A stretch of 64,000 bases of DNA from Litoreibacter albidus (GCF_900107015.1 NZ_FNOI01000002.1:1-64000); one strand, 5' to 3'; positions 9,459-18,701 are shown, numbered from the stretch's first letter. Program-made: numbers and translations. The notes: generated by a model not told the origin, from the letters alone.

Positions 9459-10382
9459 TCAGCGCCCTTTCTGGTCTTTGTACATCGAGTAGAGGAAATA
9501 CGTGATGAAGCAGAGCATAATCAGGAACAAGACAACCGCGATTGCTGCGCCGTAGCCCATGCGGAAGCCGTACTCAGAGAGCGCCACCTCGAACATGTAA
9601 AAACTCAAGACTCGGCTTTCCCCGAATGGGCCACCGTTGGTCATGATCGAGATCAAGTCAAACGAGCGAAGCGCCCCCACGATGGTTACAACGAAAGCAA
9701 TAAAAGTGGCAGGCTTCAATTGTGGAACGATGACGTACCACAGCATTTTCCAGCCCTTCGCGCCGTCCAGCCGCGCCGCCTCCACTTGCTCCGGATCGAC
9801 TGCGTTCAGTCCTGTCAAATACAGGATCATGCAATACGCCGTCTGCGGCCATAGGCCTGCGGCGATGATGCCGTAAGTCACATATGCCGGATCACCCAGC
9901 ACGTTCACCGGCCCAAGCCCAACAAGGCCCAGCGCCGAGTTCAGCAACCCAAAACTGGGATCGTAGAACCACGTGAAAACCAGCCCAACCACCACCTGAC
10001 TGATCACGAACGGGAAGAAAAATAGCGATTTATAGATGCGGATACCGGTGACCGTCTGATTAAGGAACAGCGCTATAAACAGCCCTGCTGGTATCGCCAG
10101 CAGATACAGCAGCAACCAAATCAGGTTGTTGCGCAGCGACGTATAAAACGCCGGATCGTCCCACAGCTCCCTGTAGTTGCTTAGGCCTACGTATTCCTTT
10201 TCACCCAGCCCGTCCCATTGGAAGGCGGATAGCTGGAAGCTCTGTATGATCGGAAAGACGACGTACAAAAGAAAGAACAGGATTGCGGGGATCAAAAATA
10301 GCCAAGGCGTTAGGCTAATCTCATTCCGCTTATACCAAGAACGCGGTCTCTGCGGCGGCGGGGGGACTGCGGTAGATGTCAT
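9459..10382 (-). CDS. Carbohydrate ABC transporter permease (MalF type)
   Basis: This 307-residue inner-membrane permease begins with a Pro-rich cytoplasmic tail. A first membrane span (WLFLIPAILFFLLYVVFPII) follows, and there are about five further spans. The EAA loop (EAARLDGAKGWKMLWY) is present. It belongs to the CUT1 MalF/UgpA class and forms a heterodimer with the next permease. It is separated from the binding-protein gene by a 109-base gap that contains a strong hairpin, a usual arrangement for making more binding protein than permease. Confidence 0.93.
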   Translation of the reverse strand: MTSTAVPPPPQRPRSWYKRNEISLTPWLFLIPAILFFLLYVVFPIIQSFQLSAFQWDGLGEKEYVGLSNYRELWDDPAFYTSLRNNLIWLLLYLLAIPAGLFIALFLNQTVTGIRIYKSLFFFPFVISQVVVGLVFTWFYDPSFGLLNSALGLVGLGPVNVLGDPAYVTYGIIAAGLWPQTAYCMILYLTGLNAVDPEQVEAARLDGAKGWKMLWYVIVPQLKPATFIAFVVTIVGALRSFDLISIMTNGGPFGESRVLSFYMFEVALSEYGFRMGYGAAIAVVLFLIMLCFITYFLYSMYKDQKGR

Positions 10383-10454
10383 GGGAACCTCGGCTCACTG
10401 TACCGCCAAATCGCGAAGCGCGATTCAAACAGTTTGGGCGTCGAATGTCGGAAC

Positions 10455-10478
10455 GGGGCGGGCTCGAATGCCCGCCCC
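10455..10478 (-). terminator. Intra-operon hairpin between binding protein and permease genes
   Basis: A perfect 9-bp stem (GGGGCGGGC / GCCCGCCCC) with a six-base loop lies 14 bases past the binding-protein stop. No T-run follows on the minus strand, so it is more likely an mRNA-stabilising or attenuating hairpin than a full terminator. This is the usual way such operons give high binding-protein and lower permease levels; the role here is inferred. Confidence 0.6.
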
Positions 10479-10491
10479 GAAGGGTCAGTGC

Positions 10492-11760
10492 TTATTTGTA
10501 GATACGGCCGCGTGCTTTCTCCAGACGCGCAAGGATCGCCTCCAGATTGTCTGGGCGCACCATGAACTCCTGCAGGCCTTCCATGGCAACTTTTGCCATC
10601 TCGGCAGGGAAGTCGCGATCGAAGAACTGCGCAACACCACCCGGCGAGTTCGAGGAGAGCATTGTGAAGCCCTCATTCAGGAACTTATCATCGTCGACAG
10701 TCGACTTAGCGTTAACCGGCAGCTGCCCCAGTGCGTCACCCGCGTTGATGGTGGTTTGCACCTCAGGCGACACCATAAAGCGCAAGAACGCCTTGGCATT
10801 GTCCTTGTTGCTGGCTCCGGACGGGATGTGGAACGTGTCGGTCGGCGCGTCTTCCGCCAATGCAACGTCTGGGTTGATCACAGGGAACTGATAGAAGTCT
10901 AGCTGGTCATCTGTCAGGCCTGCCTCGCGCAACGGCGCAACTGCGAAGTTCCCGATCAGGTAAGACGCGGCTTCGCCTTGAACCATGAAGGGCAGCGCTT
11001 CTTGCCAGCTGTAGGACTGGTGGTTCTCGAGGAAGCCCCCCATGTCGATCAGTTCGCGCCAGTTCGCGAAGGTCTTTTGAACGCGCTCATCTTCCCAGCT
11101 TACGTTGCCGTTGGCGAGATCCATGTGGAAGTCAAAGCCGTTGGTACGAAGGTTCAGGTAGTCAAACCAGCCACCAGCAGTCCAAAGAAACTTGGAGCCA
11201 ATCGCGTAGCATGCGCGCCCCGACTCGACGATCTTTGCGCAGTTGGCTTTTTCTTCTTCCCAGTTGGTAGGCTCTGTCAGGCCCAACTCCTCAAAGATAT
11301 CTTTACGGTAGTAGATGCCCCACTGGTAATATGTGTATGGAACGCCCCATTGCTTCCCGTCGATGGTCATTGCGCCTTTGGTCGAAGCAAGGTTCTCGGC
11401 GATCTCGGGCTCGGCCCATAGGTCAGACACGTCCTCGAACAGGCCAGCCTCCACATATGGCTTCATCCGGTTCGCGGCATACCAGTTCGCAACATCCGGC
11501 GAGTTCGCCGTCAGGAAGTTACGGATCTGTGTTTTGTAGGCCTCGCGGTCAATGATCGTCGTCTCAATGTTGAGATCGGGGTGCATCTCGCCAAACTTGG
11601 CAATTGCGCCCTCCATTGTCGCGCGCGGCGCCGGATTTGACGTATCGAGAAAAATCTTCAGATCGCCGGTCAGCTGTTCAGCCGACGCGCTGAACGCGCC
11701 GCCCGATAGCACTGCCGCCGTGGATAGCGCAGCAATTGACGCCTTATAAGTGAAACGCAT
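10492..11760 (-). CDS. Carbohydrate ABC transporter substrate-binding protein
   Basis: This 422-residue family 1 extracellular solute-binding protein has a clear signal peptide (positively charged start, hydrophobic core, cleavage after ASA near residue 27). The mature part shows the sugar-binding pattern LKIFLDTSNPAPR...FGEMHPDLNIE and WGVPYTYYQWGIYYRKDIF. It is the first gene of the operon, with a strong GGGAGG ribosome site before the ATG at 11760. It should deliver galactosides to the two permeases in the periplasm. The exact ligand (melibiose, raffinose, lactose or galactose) cannot be read from the sequence. Confidence 0.93.
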   Translation of the reverse strand: MRFTYKASIAALSTAAVLSGGAFSASAEQLTGDLKIFLDTSNPAPRATMEGAIAKFGEMHPDLNIETTIIDREAYKTQIRNFLTANSPDVANWYAANRMKPYVEAGLFEDVSDLWAEPEIAENLASTKGAMTIDGKQWGVPYTYYQWGIYYRKDIFEELGLTEPTNWEEEKANCAKIVESGRACYAIGSKFLWTAGGWFDYLNLRTNGFDFHMDLANGNVSWEDERVQKTFANWRELIDMGGFLENHQSYSWQEALPFMVQGEAASYLIGNFAVAPLREAGLTDDQLDFYQFPVINPDVALAEDAPTDTFHIPSGASNKDNAKAFLRFMVSPEVQTTINAGDALGQLPVNAKSTVDDDKFLNEGFTMLSSNSPGGVAQFFDRDFPAEMAKVAMEGLQEFMVRPDNLEAILARLEKARGRIYK

Positions 11761-11776
11761 GGTGTCCTCCCTGAGT

Positions 11777-11814
11777 GTTTCAAATAGTGGAATCTTAGTT
11801 TATATATTGAAAAC
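11777..11814. promoter_or_regulatory. Candidate IclR operator in divergent promoter region
   Basis: An imperfect inverted repeat, GTTTCAAATA and TATTGAAAAC (8 of 10 positions complementary, 18-base spacer), lies in an AT-rich stretch. It sits between the binding-protein start (11760) and the regulator start (11891). Its position and symmetry suit an operator for the adjacent IclR protein. This is an inference from position and symmetry only. Confidence 0.4.
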
Positions 11815-11890
11815 TGATCACGAATCGCCCTAACCTGTCAATAGGAGGCTCGACGGATCACACCTGTTGAGATTGGGAGGAACCAGCCAG

Positions 11891-12700
11891 ATGCAAAGCT
11901 CGCAAACCGCTAGCGGCACTGTGAAGAAAGCGCTGCTTGTGCTTGATCAAGTCGCGTCGTTTGAGCGGCCTGTGCGCTTTCACGAGTTGTTGGATGGAAG
12001 CCCCTACCCGAAGGGCACGCTCTACCGGATGCTGCAAACCCTGCGCTCTGAGGGCATGTTATCCTACGACGAAATGATGCAGACTTATTCGCTAGGCATC
12101 CGGCTCGTCCGCCTCGCGCATACGGCGTGGACACAATCGTCACTTGCACCCGTCGCGCGGCCTATTCTTGACGCGCTAAGCAAATCACTTGGTGAGACGA
12201 TCCACCTCGCACAGCTCGACAATGCGCAGGTTTTGTACGTCGACAAGCGCAACGCGAAAAGCGCTATCGAGATGTTTTCCCAAGCCGGAAAAGTAGGGCC
12301 CGCGTATTGCACTGGGGTTGGCAAGGCGATGCTTGCGTTCCTACCCGAGAACGAGTTGAGCCGAGCACTGGAATTGCAATCTTACCACCGTTTCACACCC
12401 CACACCTTAGGGACCGAGCAAGAGCTAAGCGCAGAGCTGGAAAACATCCGCAGCCGCGGCTACGCCTTCGACCGTGAAGAGCATGAGCCGGGCATCATAT
12501 GCATCGCCATGCCAATACTGACGCAGGCCAAGCAGGTCATCGGTGCAATTTCTGTCACCAGCACAACCTCGCGCACGTCACTTGATCAATTGGAAACGCT
12601 GGCCCCCAAAATGCAGGACGCTGCCTCCGACATCGCCCGAACGGCAGAGCACTGGCGCTTCCCCGTCGAGCAGAAAACCAAAGAACCATTGGAGAACTGA
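11891..12700 (+). CDS. IclR-family transcriptional regulator
   Basis: This 269-residue regulator has an N-terminal winged helix (VKKALLVLDQVASFERPVRF, then KGTLYRMLQTLRSEGML) and the C-terminal IclR effector domain (GETIHLAQLD, YCTGVGKAMLAF, HEPGIICIAMPI). The ATG at 11891 has GGGAGG ten bases upstream; a TTG at 11867 is less likely. It is divergent from the galactoside operon and only three bases before the transporter ATPase, so it very probably controls both, with a sugar or pathway intermediate as ligand. Whether it activates or represses cannot be told. Confidence 0.92.
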   Translation: MQSSQTASGTVKKALLVLDQVASFERPVRFHELLDGSPYPKGTLYRMLQTLRSEGMLSYDEMMQTYSLGIRLVRLAHTAWTQSSLAPVARPILDALSKSLGETIHLAQLDNAQVLYVDKRNAKSAIEMFSQAGKVGPAYCTGVGKAMLAFLPENELSRALELQSYHRFTPHTLGTEQELSAELENIRSRGYAFDREEHEPGIICIAMPILTQAKQVIGAISVTSTTSRTSLDQLETLAPKMQDAASDIARTAEHWRFPVEQKTKEPLEN

Positions 12701-12703
12701 AAC

Positions 12704-13762
12704 ATGTCAGGTGTAACGCTGCAAAACGTAATCAAACGCTATGGCGACGTTCAGGTGATCCACGGGATCGACCTCGATATCAAGGACGGCGAATTTTGCG
12801 TTTTCGTAGGGCCGTCAGGATGCGGGAAGTCGACACTGCTGCGGATGGTGGCCGGCCTAGAAGAGACAACACAGGGCGCGATCCACATTGGCGAGCGCGA
12901 CGTCACCAGCATGGATCCGGCGGAGCGCGGGGTCGCAATGGTCTTCCAAACCTATGCGCTGTACCCGCACATGACTGTTCGCGACAACATGGGCTTTGGC
13001 CTGAAAATGAATGGCCACCCGAAGGCCGAGATTGCCTCCAAAGTGGCCGAGGCCACGCGCATTTTGAAACTGGAAGACTACCTCGACCGCAAGCCCTCCG
13101 CCCTGTCGGGCGGGCAACGCCAGCGCGTCTCTATTGGACGTGCGATTGTTCGCGGGCCGGAAGTCTTCTTGTTCGATGAACCCCTGTCAAACCTTGACGC
13201 GGAGCTACGTGTAGAGATGCGCGTAGAGATTGCGCGCCTCCACAAGGAAATTGGCGCCACGATGATCTACGTGACGCACGATCAGGTGGAGGCGATGACA
13301 CTTGCGGACAAGATCGTAGTTCTACGCGCAGGCAACATCGAACAGGTCGGCGCACCGCTTGATCTGTACCGGAACCCGAACAATAAGTTCGTTGCGGGCT
13401 TCATCGGGTCACCAGCGATGAACTTCCTTGACGGGACTGTTGACGCAAAGGGCGTCGTGCTGCCGTCGCTGAAGGAAACCGTTAGCTTGCCTCTGACCCT
13501 GCCAGCGATCGGCACGGAGGTCTCGTTCGGAATCAGGCCTGAGCACATCCAAATAAACCCTGACGGCGACACCCATACCATTGAGATGACCGAAGCCTTA
13601 GGCGGCGTATCCTTCGCGCATCTCGTGTCGGACAGCGGCGAGAAAATAATCGTGGAAGAACGCGGCGATGAGCGCTCCCGCGAGGGCGCGCGGGTCGGTG
13701 TTAAACTTCCCCTAGAGCGTGCGATGTTGTTCGACCGCGAAACCGAAGCGCGTATCAGATAG
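12704..13762 (+). CDS. Sugar ABC transporter ATP-binding protein (UgpC/MalK type)
   Basis: This 352-residue ATPase has Walker [10 protein letters not shown], the signature [15 protein letters not shown], Walker [13 protein letters not shown] and the switch His in VTHDQ. A C-terminal TOBE/OB regulatory domain (FGIRPEHI) is characteristic of CUT1 transporters. It supplies energy for the permeases encoded divergently (8609-10382), which have no ATPase in their own operon. It is cotranscribed with the IclR gene, and a long hairpin follows the stop. Confidence 0.94.
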   Translation: MSGVTLQNVIKRYGDVQVIHGIDLDIKDGEFCVFVGPSGCGKSTLLRMVAGLEETTQGAIHIGERDVTSMDPAERGVAMVFQTYALYPHMTVRDNMGFGLKMNGHPKAEIASKVAEATRILKLEDYLDRKPSALSGGQRQRVSIGRAIVRGPEVFLFDEPLSNLDAELRVEMRVEIARLHKEIGATMIYVTHDQVEAMTLADKIVVLRAGNIEQVGAPLDLYRNPNNKFVAGFIGSPAMNFLDGTVDAKGVVLPSLKETVSLPLTLPAIGTEVSFGIRPEHIQINPDGDTHTIEMTEALGGVSFAHLVSDSGEKIIVEERGDERSREGARVGVKLPLERAMLFDRETEARIR

Positions 13763-13802
13763 GCGGTACGGCCCTACACCTCGCGGGTAGGGCCGTACCG
13801 CC
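13762..13802. terminator. Bidirectional hairpin between convergent genes
   Basis: A perfect 16-bp inverted repeat (GGCGGTACGGCCCTAC and its complement) with a nine-base loop starts at the last base of the ATPase stop codon and ends eight bases before the parC stop. There is no clear T-run on either side. Given its place between convergent genes it most likely ends or protects both transcripts. Confidence 0.7.
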
Positions 13803-13809
13803 ATATCGC

Positions 13810-16152
13810 CTAGCTAAACTTGTAGTTCTTGGGGAACCCGTAAGGTGGGCGCTTGCCGACACCTGCACGCTTGCCCAACCATTCAGACATGTCTGGCTCG
13901 TGACGCGTTTTGCCGCCGCCCATGCCCCATGTCAGGCCGTCTTCCCAGTTAAACGTCGTCAAATCCGAAAGGCCGCCATCAAGCTCGAGCGATCCTTGCT
14001 TGCCCCGCGCCATGTTATACTTCTGGAGCCGGACGCCTTTGCCGCGGCCCATCTCTGGCAATTCGGACGATGGGAACACAAGGAACTTCCCGTTCTCGCT
14101 GACGATAGCAACGTGGTCGCCAGTGGCCGGCTTACAGATAACCGCGCGGGCGTCATCCTTGACGTTCAGCGCCTGTTTGCCCGTGCGCGTCTGCGCCACG
14201 ATATCATCCTCTGGCACAACGAAGCCGTTGCCCTCGGACGACGCAACCAACAGCTTGCGGCCTGGAACGTGGATAAACATGTCAACAATCTCGGCCTCGT
14301 TCGGCAGGTCGACCATCAAGCGCAACGGCTCGCCCATGCCGCGACCGCCCGGTAAGTTCGCGGCCAAAACGGTATAGAAGCGGCCGTTAGAACCGAAGAT
14401 CAAAAGTTTGTCGGTGGTTTCCGCGTGGAACGCGAACCGCGCTTCATCGCCGTCTTTGAACTTCAGCTCGCGGGCAAGATCAATGTGGCCGGTCATCGCG
14501 CGGACCCAGCCCATTTTAGAACATACAATCGTCACCGGCTCGCGGTCGATCATGGCCTCCAATGGGACTTCCGCGATCTCGGTTGCCTCAGCGAAGATCG
14601 TGCGCCGCGCGCCACCTTCACTGTCTTTGCCAAACAGTTTGCGGACGTCGCGCAATTGCTCCGTGATTTTCTTCCACTGCAGGTCATCATTGTCGAGCAG
14701 GTCTTCAAGCTCCGCCCGCTCCAGCATCAGCGCGTCGCGTTCGCGCTTCAATTCCATCTCTTCCAAGCGCCGCAACGAGCGCAGGCGCATGTTCAAGATC
14801 GCGTCTGCTTGAACTTCGGTCAGGGACGTCTCGCCAGTACGCGGAGACGGACCAACGTAGTCCTTCTCGTCCATCGCGCGCGGATGCGTTTTGCTCCAAT
14901 CCTCGAACATGAGGCCCGACTTCGGATCATCGTCATAGCGAATGATGTCGATCACGCGGTCGAGGTTCAGGAAGGCAAGGATGAAGCCTTCCAACACTTC
15001 CAAGCGGTGGTCAATCTTTTGCAGACGGTGCTGCGAGCGACGCTGCAAAACCTCCCGGCGATGGTCCAGAAATGCGCGCAGAACTTCCTTGAGCGAGCAA
15101 ACCTTCGGCGTTCGCCCGTCGATCAGCACGTTCATGTTAAGCGAGAAACGAACCTCAAGATCGGAGCTGCGGAACATCATGCCCATCAGCACCTCTGGGT
15201 CGACGTTCTTTGACCGTGGCTCCAGAACGATGCGAATATCTTCCGCGCTTTCGTCGCGGATGTCCGCGAGGATCGGCACCTTCTTGGTCTGAATAACCTC
15301 TGCGATCTTCTCGATCAGCTTCGACTTTTGAACCTGATACGGGATCTCAGTGACAACGATCTGCCAGACCCCACGACCAAGATCCTCGACCTCCCACTTC
15401 GAACGCAGCCGGAAGGAGCCGCGACCAGTCCGGTAGGCTTCCAGAATGTTCTCGCGAGGCTCCACAATTGTGCCGCCAGTTGGGAAATCAGGGCCAGGTA
15501 CGTGATCCAGCAGGGTTTCGTCGCGGGCATTCGGCGATTTGATCAGGTGGATGCACGCGTTGATCAATTCATCGATGTTATGTGGCGGGATGTTCGTGGC
15601 CATCCCCACCGCAATACCGCTCGATCCATTCGCCAAAAGGTTGGGGAACGTTGCAGGTAAGACTGACGGCTCTTCAAGTGTGCCGTCATAGTTGGCGCGG
15701 TAATCAACCGCATCCTCGTTCAGGCCTTCCAGCAGCGCCTCAGCGGCCGCTGTCATACGGGCTTCTGTATACCGCGCCGCTGCAGGGTTATCGCCGTCGA
15801 TGTTCCCGAAGTTGCCTTGGCCATCCACCAGCGGATAGCGCACGTTGAATTCCTGCGCCAAACGCGCCATCGCATCATAAATCGCGGCGTCACCATGCGG
15901 GTGATAGTTGCCCATCACGTCGCCAGAAATCTTCGCTGACTTACGGAAACCACCGTTCGACGCCAGCTTCAATTCGCGCATCGCATATAGGATGCGACGG
16001 TGAACCGGCTTTAGTCCATCGCGCGCATCGGGCAGCGCACGGTGCATAATTGTTGACAGCGCATAGGTCAGATACCGTTCGCCGATTGCGCGGCGTAGCG
16101 GCTCCAACATCTCTGCGGGCTCAGTGCTTGGGGTGTCGGCGTTGTCTGACAT
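13810..16152 (-). CDS. parC: DNA topoisomerase IV subunit A
   Basis: This 780-residue type IIA topoisomerase subunit unlinks daughter chromosomes together with ParE. The N-terminal breakage-reunion domain shows DARDGLKPVHRRILYAM, YHPHGDAAIYDAM and the active-site Tyr in AARYTEARMT. Shorter beta-pinwheel blades follow, as in ParC rather than GyrA. The ATG at 16152 gives the normal MSDNADTPS-type acidic start; a frame extending to 16197 has no better signal. ParE is not in the window. Confidence 0.95.
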   Translation of the reverse strand: MSDNADTPSTEPAEMLEPLRRAIGERYLTYALSTIMHRALPDARDGLKPVHRRILYAMRELKLASNGGFRKSAKISGDVMGNYHPHGDAAIYDAMARLAQEFNVRYPLVDGQGNFGNIDGDNPAAARYTEARMTAAAEALLEGLNEDAVDYRANYDGTLEEPSVLPATFPNLLANGSSGIAVGMATNIPPHNIDELINACIHLIKSPNARDETLLDHVPGPDFPTGGTIVEPRENILEAYRTGRGSFRLRSKWEVEDLGRGVWQIVVTEIPYQVQKSKLIEKIAEVIQTKKVPILADIRDESAEDIRIVLEPRSKNVDPEVLMGMMFRSSDLEVRFSLNMNVLIDGRTPKVCSLKEVLRAFLDHRREVLQRRSQHRLQKIDHRLEVLEGFILAFLNLDRVIDIIRYDDDPKSGLMFEDWSKTHPRAMDEKDYVGPSPRTGETSLTEVQADAILNMRLRSLRRLEEMELKRERDALMLERAELEDLLDNDDLQWKKITEQLRDVRKLFGKDSEGGARRTIFAEATEIAEVPLEAMIDREPVTIVCSKMGWVRAMTGHIDLARELKFKDGDEARFAFHAETTDKLLIFGSNGRFYTVLAANLPGGRGMGEPLRLMVDLPNEAEIVDMFIHVPGRKLLVASSEGNGFVVPEDDIVAQTRTGKQALNVKDDARAVICKPATGDHVAIVSENGKFLVFPSSELPEMGRGKGVRLQKYNMARGKQGSLELDGGLSDLTTFNWEDGLTWGMGGGKTRHEPDMSEWLGKRAGVGKRPPYGFPKNYKFS

Positions 16153-16288
16153 AAAGGCTGTGTAGCGCCACAAAACGAGGGGGTAAAGCGGCGACATCTA
16201 TCCGTCGGGGAGTAATTCTTTAGATTTCCCCGTGGCCAACTTGTGATACTATGTGACAAGAGCATCCATACACCTTGGGGGATATAAG

Positions 16289-16813
16289 ATGTTTAAATGG
16301 GTCGTCGGTCTTTGCGCGCTAATGTACTTAACCTTGCTGACGGTTGGCGAACCAACTGCCAGCGAATTGGCGGCGCGGGAAGCGCGCGATGCGTTGCAAG
16401 TCAGTCGAACTATCTCCAAGCCCCTTGAAACGGCCGCCGTCCAGATTGCAGCAGCAAATGCGAAGCTCGATTTGGAAGCAAGCCCCGCCGTTATAACCGC
16501 AGTGAGCGAAGTTAAGGCTCCAGCGCTGGTATCTGCCTCCACATCGACAACCTCTCCGGCTGCAACGGTCGATGTCACGACCCAACCCATCGCAGCGACG
16601 CCGCGCGAAACCAACCCCATCCGCCGCGTCACGGGTAAACGGGTAAACCTGCGCGCTGGCCCGTCCACCACATCAAAAATCGTCGGCCGCGCCGTTCGCG
16701 ATGACAGTGCCGAAGTGGTCGAGATGCTGCCCAGCGGCTGGGCAAAGGTCTACATCCTAGAGACTGGCACCGAGGCATATATTTCGGCCCAGTTTCTGTC
16801 CGACGCGGGCTAG
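16289..16813 (+). CDS. Exported SH3-domain protein
   Basis: This 174-residue protein has an N-terminal hydrophobic segment (VVGLCALMYLTLLTVG), either an uncleaved anchor or a signal. An Ala/Thr/Ser-rich linker of about 85 residues follows. The C-terminal bacterial SH3 domain (KRVNLRAGPSTTSKIVGR...GWAKVYI) is a type that often binds the cell wall. The ATG at 16289 has GGGGGA six bases upstream. It is divergent from parC with a shared 136-base promoter region. The ligand is unknown; a cell-envelope role is inferred. Confidence 0.85.
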   Translation: MFKWVVGLCALMYLTLLTVGEPTASELAAREARDALQVSRTISKPLETAAVQIAAANAKLDLEASPAVITAVSEVKAPALVSASTSTTSPAATVDVTTQPIAATPRETNPIRRVTGKRVNLRAGPSTTSKIVGRAVRDDSAEVVEMLPSGWAKVYILETGTEAYISAQFLSDAG

Positions 16814-16845
16814 TCGCGCCTTCGCGGTTGCGTTACCCATACCCC

Positions 16846-17676
16846 ATGACACGTAAAACAATCCTCATCACCGGCTGCTCCACTGGCATTGGCTATGACG
16901 CGGCTCACGCTTTGCACAAACGCGGCTGGCGGGTCTTCGCGACCTGTAGATCACAAGCCGACTGCGACCGCTTAATAAGCGAGGGGCTGGAGAGCTTTCC
17001 GCTTGATCAAAGTGATACCGCGTCGATGACCGCAGCGGTCGAGGAAACGCTATCACGGACCGGCGGCACGTTGGACGCGTTATTCAACAATGCGGCGTTC
17101 GGGTTCCCTGCGGCTGTTGAAGATGTGCCCACCGATGCTTTGCGCTCCATCTTTGAGACCAATCTCTTTGGCTACCACGAACTGACCCGACAGGTTATCC
17201 CGATCATGCGCGCGCAGGGGCACGGCCGCATCCTGAACTGCTCCTCGGTGTTGGGGTTCGCCGCATTAAAAATGCGCGGGGCTTACAACAGCACCAAATT
17301 CGCCATGGAAGGGCTGACGGACACCCTACGCATCGAGATGCGAGGAACCGGAATTGACGTCGTCTTGATCCAGCCTGGCCCAATCACATCGAAGCTACGG
17401 CAAAACTCCATCCCCCACTTCGAGAAATGGATCAATTGGCAGGCCTCTGCACGCAAGCAGGAGTATGAGGACAAAGTCCTGAAACGCCTCTACGAGGATC
17501 GCGGCACAGATCGCTTTGAACTTCCGGCCTCCGCAGTAAGCGACAAGGTTTGGCAGGCGCTGACGGATGAAAGCCCGAAGGCCCGCTATAAGATCACCAC
17601 GCCGACCTACTTGATGGCAGTGCTGAAACGCATTTTGCCAACGCGCATGACAGACTGGCTAATTGACCGCATGTAA
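16846..17676 (+). CDS. Short-chain dehydrogenase/reductase
   Basis: This 276-residue classical SDR has the loop TGCSTGIG, NNAAFG, the catalytic Ser in NCSSVLG and Tyr-Lys in YNSTK. Its long C-terminal part (DRFELPASAVSDKVWQALTDE, ending in a hydrophobic tail) resembles the SDRs related to 17-beta-hydroxysteroid and sphingoid-base reductases that act on lipophilic substrates. The ATG at 16846 is used; a TTG at 16828 is in frame but less likely. It follows the SH3 gene closely. The substrate is not known. Confidence 0.88.
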   Translation: MTRKTILITGCSTGIGYDAAHALHKRGWRVFATCRSQADCDRLISEGLESFPLDQSDTASMTAAVEETLSRTGGTLDALFNNAAFGFPAAVEDVPTDALRSIFETNLFGYHELTRQVIPIMRAQGHGRILNCSSVLGFAALKMRGAYNSTKFAMEGLTDTLRIEMRGTGIDVVLIQPGPITSKLRQNSIPHFEKWINWQASARKQEYEDKVLKRLYEDRGTDRFELPASAVSDKVWQALTDESPKARYKITTPTYLMAVLKRILPTRMTDWLIDRM

Positions 17677-17746
17677 CTCCGCCTAGTTTTTCGGTAAGGC
17701 TGCGTTAAATGCTATCAAACGTTATGCAATCAACAGGAGCTGAGCC

Positions 17747-17956
17747 ATGTTCAACGACCCGCTTTTCATCGTAGTCGCCGTAGCCTGTGTCTCGGTACTG
17801 ATTATTCTGCTCATCGGCATCGGCGGCTTTGCCAAGGGTGGCGACTTCAATCGCAAACACGCGAACCGCATCATGCGCTACCGCGTCGCGGCGCAATTCG
17901 TGGCCGTGGTGCTGATCTTGCTCTTCGTTTTCTTCCGGCGCATGGGAGGCGCGTAA
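17747..17956 (+). CDS. HIG1-domain twin-helix membrane protein
   Basis: This 69-residue protein has two membrane helices (about residues 6-28 and 47-64) joined by a polar loop. The loop contains RIMRYRVAAQ, which fits the R-X-R-X3-Q core of the HIG1 motif, although the usual Gln/Ile four positions earlier is Asn. HIG1 proteins associate with respiratory cytochrome oxidases. An AGGAGC ribosome site lies before the ATG. It ends four bases before the adenosyltransferase start, so the two are cotranscribed. Confidence 0.85.
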   Translation: MFNDPLFIVVAVACVSVLIILLIGIGGFAKGGDFNRKHANRIMRYRVAAQFVAVVLILLFVFFRRMGGA

Positions 17957-17960
17957 ATTC

Positions 17961-18533
17961 ATGGTCGTACTAAATAAAATCTATACCAAGACGGGCGACG
18001 CTGGCGAAACCGCCTTGGGCAATGGCGTGCGCGTGGCGAAGCATTCGCGGCGGGTTAACGCATATGGAACCGTCGACGAGACGAACGCCACTGTGGGCTT
18101 GGCACGCCAACACGCCACTGCGACGATGGACGCACAACTGGCGATGATCCAAAACGACCTATTCGATTTGGGCGCAGACCTCTGCCGCCCTGATATGGAG
18201 AAAGACGCAGACGCCGAATACCCACCACTGCGCATAGCTGCCAACCAAGTTGCGCGCTTAGAGTCGGAAATCGACTCAATGAACGCTGCCCTGGAACCTC
18301 TAAGGTCTTTCATCCTGCCGGGCGGATCACCGCTCGCTGCGCAACTGCACCTCTGCCGCACGGTATCGCGCCGCGCGGAGCGGTTGACGGTGGAGTTGGC
18401 CGGTGTGGAATCAGTAAATCCCGACGCGGTGAAGTACCTGAACCGCCTCTCCGATTGGTTCTTCGTTGCGTCGCGCGTCGCGAATAATGACGGAAAAGAT
18501 GACGTGCTCTGGGTCCCTGGGGCCAATCGCTAG
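17961..18533 (+). CDS. pduO: Cob(I)alamin adenosyltransferase, PduO type
   Basis: This 190-residue enzyme transfers adenosyl from ATP to cob(I)alamin to make coenzyme B12. It has the N-terminal YTKTGDAGETALGNG and RVNAYGTVDETNA motifs and the later RTVSRRAERL block that forms the ATP and corrin sites of PduO enzymes. Adenosylcobalamin is needed by the ethylmalonyl-CoA and methylmalonyl-CoA mutases that work with Mcd and Mcl1, both encoded in this window. It lies just upstream of etfBA in the same direction. Confidence 0.93.
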   Translation: MVVLNKIYTKTGDAGETALGNGVRVAKHSRRVNAYGTVDETNATVGLARQHATATMDAQLAMIQNDLFDLGADLCRPDMEKDADAEYPPLRIAANQVARLESEIDSMNAALEPLRSFILPGGSPLAAQLHLCRTVSRRAERLTVELAGVESVNPDAVKYLNRLSDWFFVASRVANNDGKDDVLWVPGANR

Positions 18534-18582
18534 CGCAAACATCTTGCGTTTGTGAAATTTTTAGTCTTTTTTTCATCAACGC

Positions 18583-18632
18583 GGCGTCACAGACGGTTGC
18601 CGTGTCGATTTTAGCCTATTTTTCGTGACGCC
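18583..18632. promoter_or_regulatory. Inverted repeat in the leader of etfBA
   Basis: The 168-base gap between the adenosyltransferase and etfB contains two T-rich runs (18557-18573 and 18609-18623). It also holds an 8-bp inverted repeat, GGCGTCAC and GTGACGCC, separated by 34 bases. It may be an operator or part of a terminator-promoter junction; neither is proven. Confidence 0.3.
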
Positions 18633-18701
18633 CGTCCGGTATCTCGGAAATTGGAATTATAACGTGCCCATTTCGGGCGCTGATCTAGGGAGATACCGCA
18701 G

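Noticed and set aside
949-13762. Genomic island or biosynthetic cluster around the P450 and sugar genes
   Set aside because: No integrase, transposase, tRNA edge or repeat borders are seen, and base composition looks like the rest of the window.
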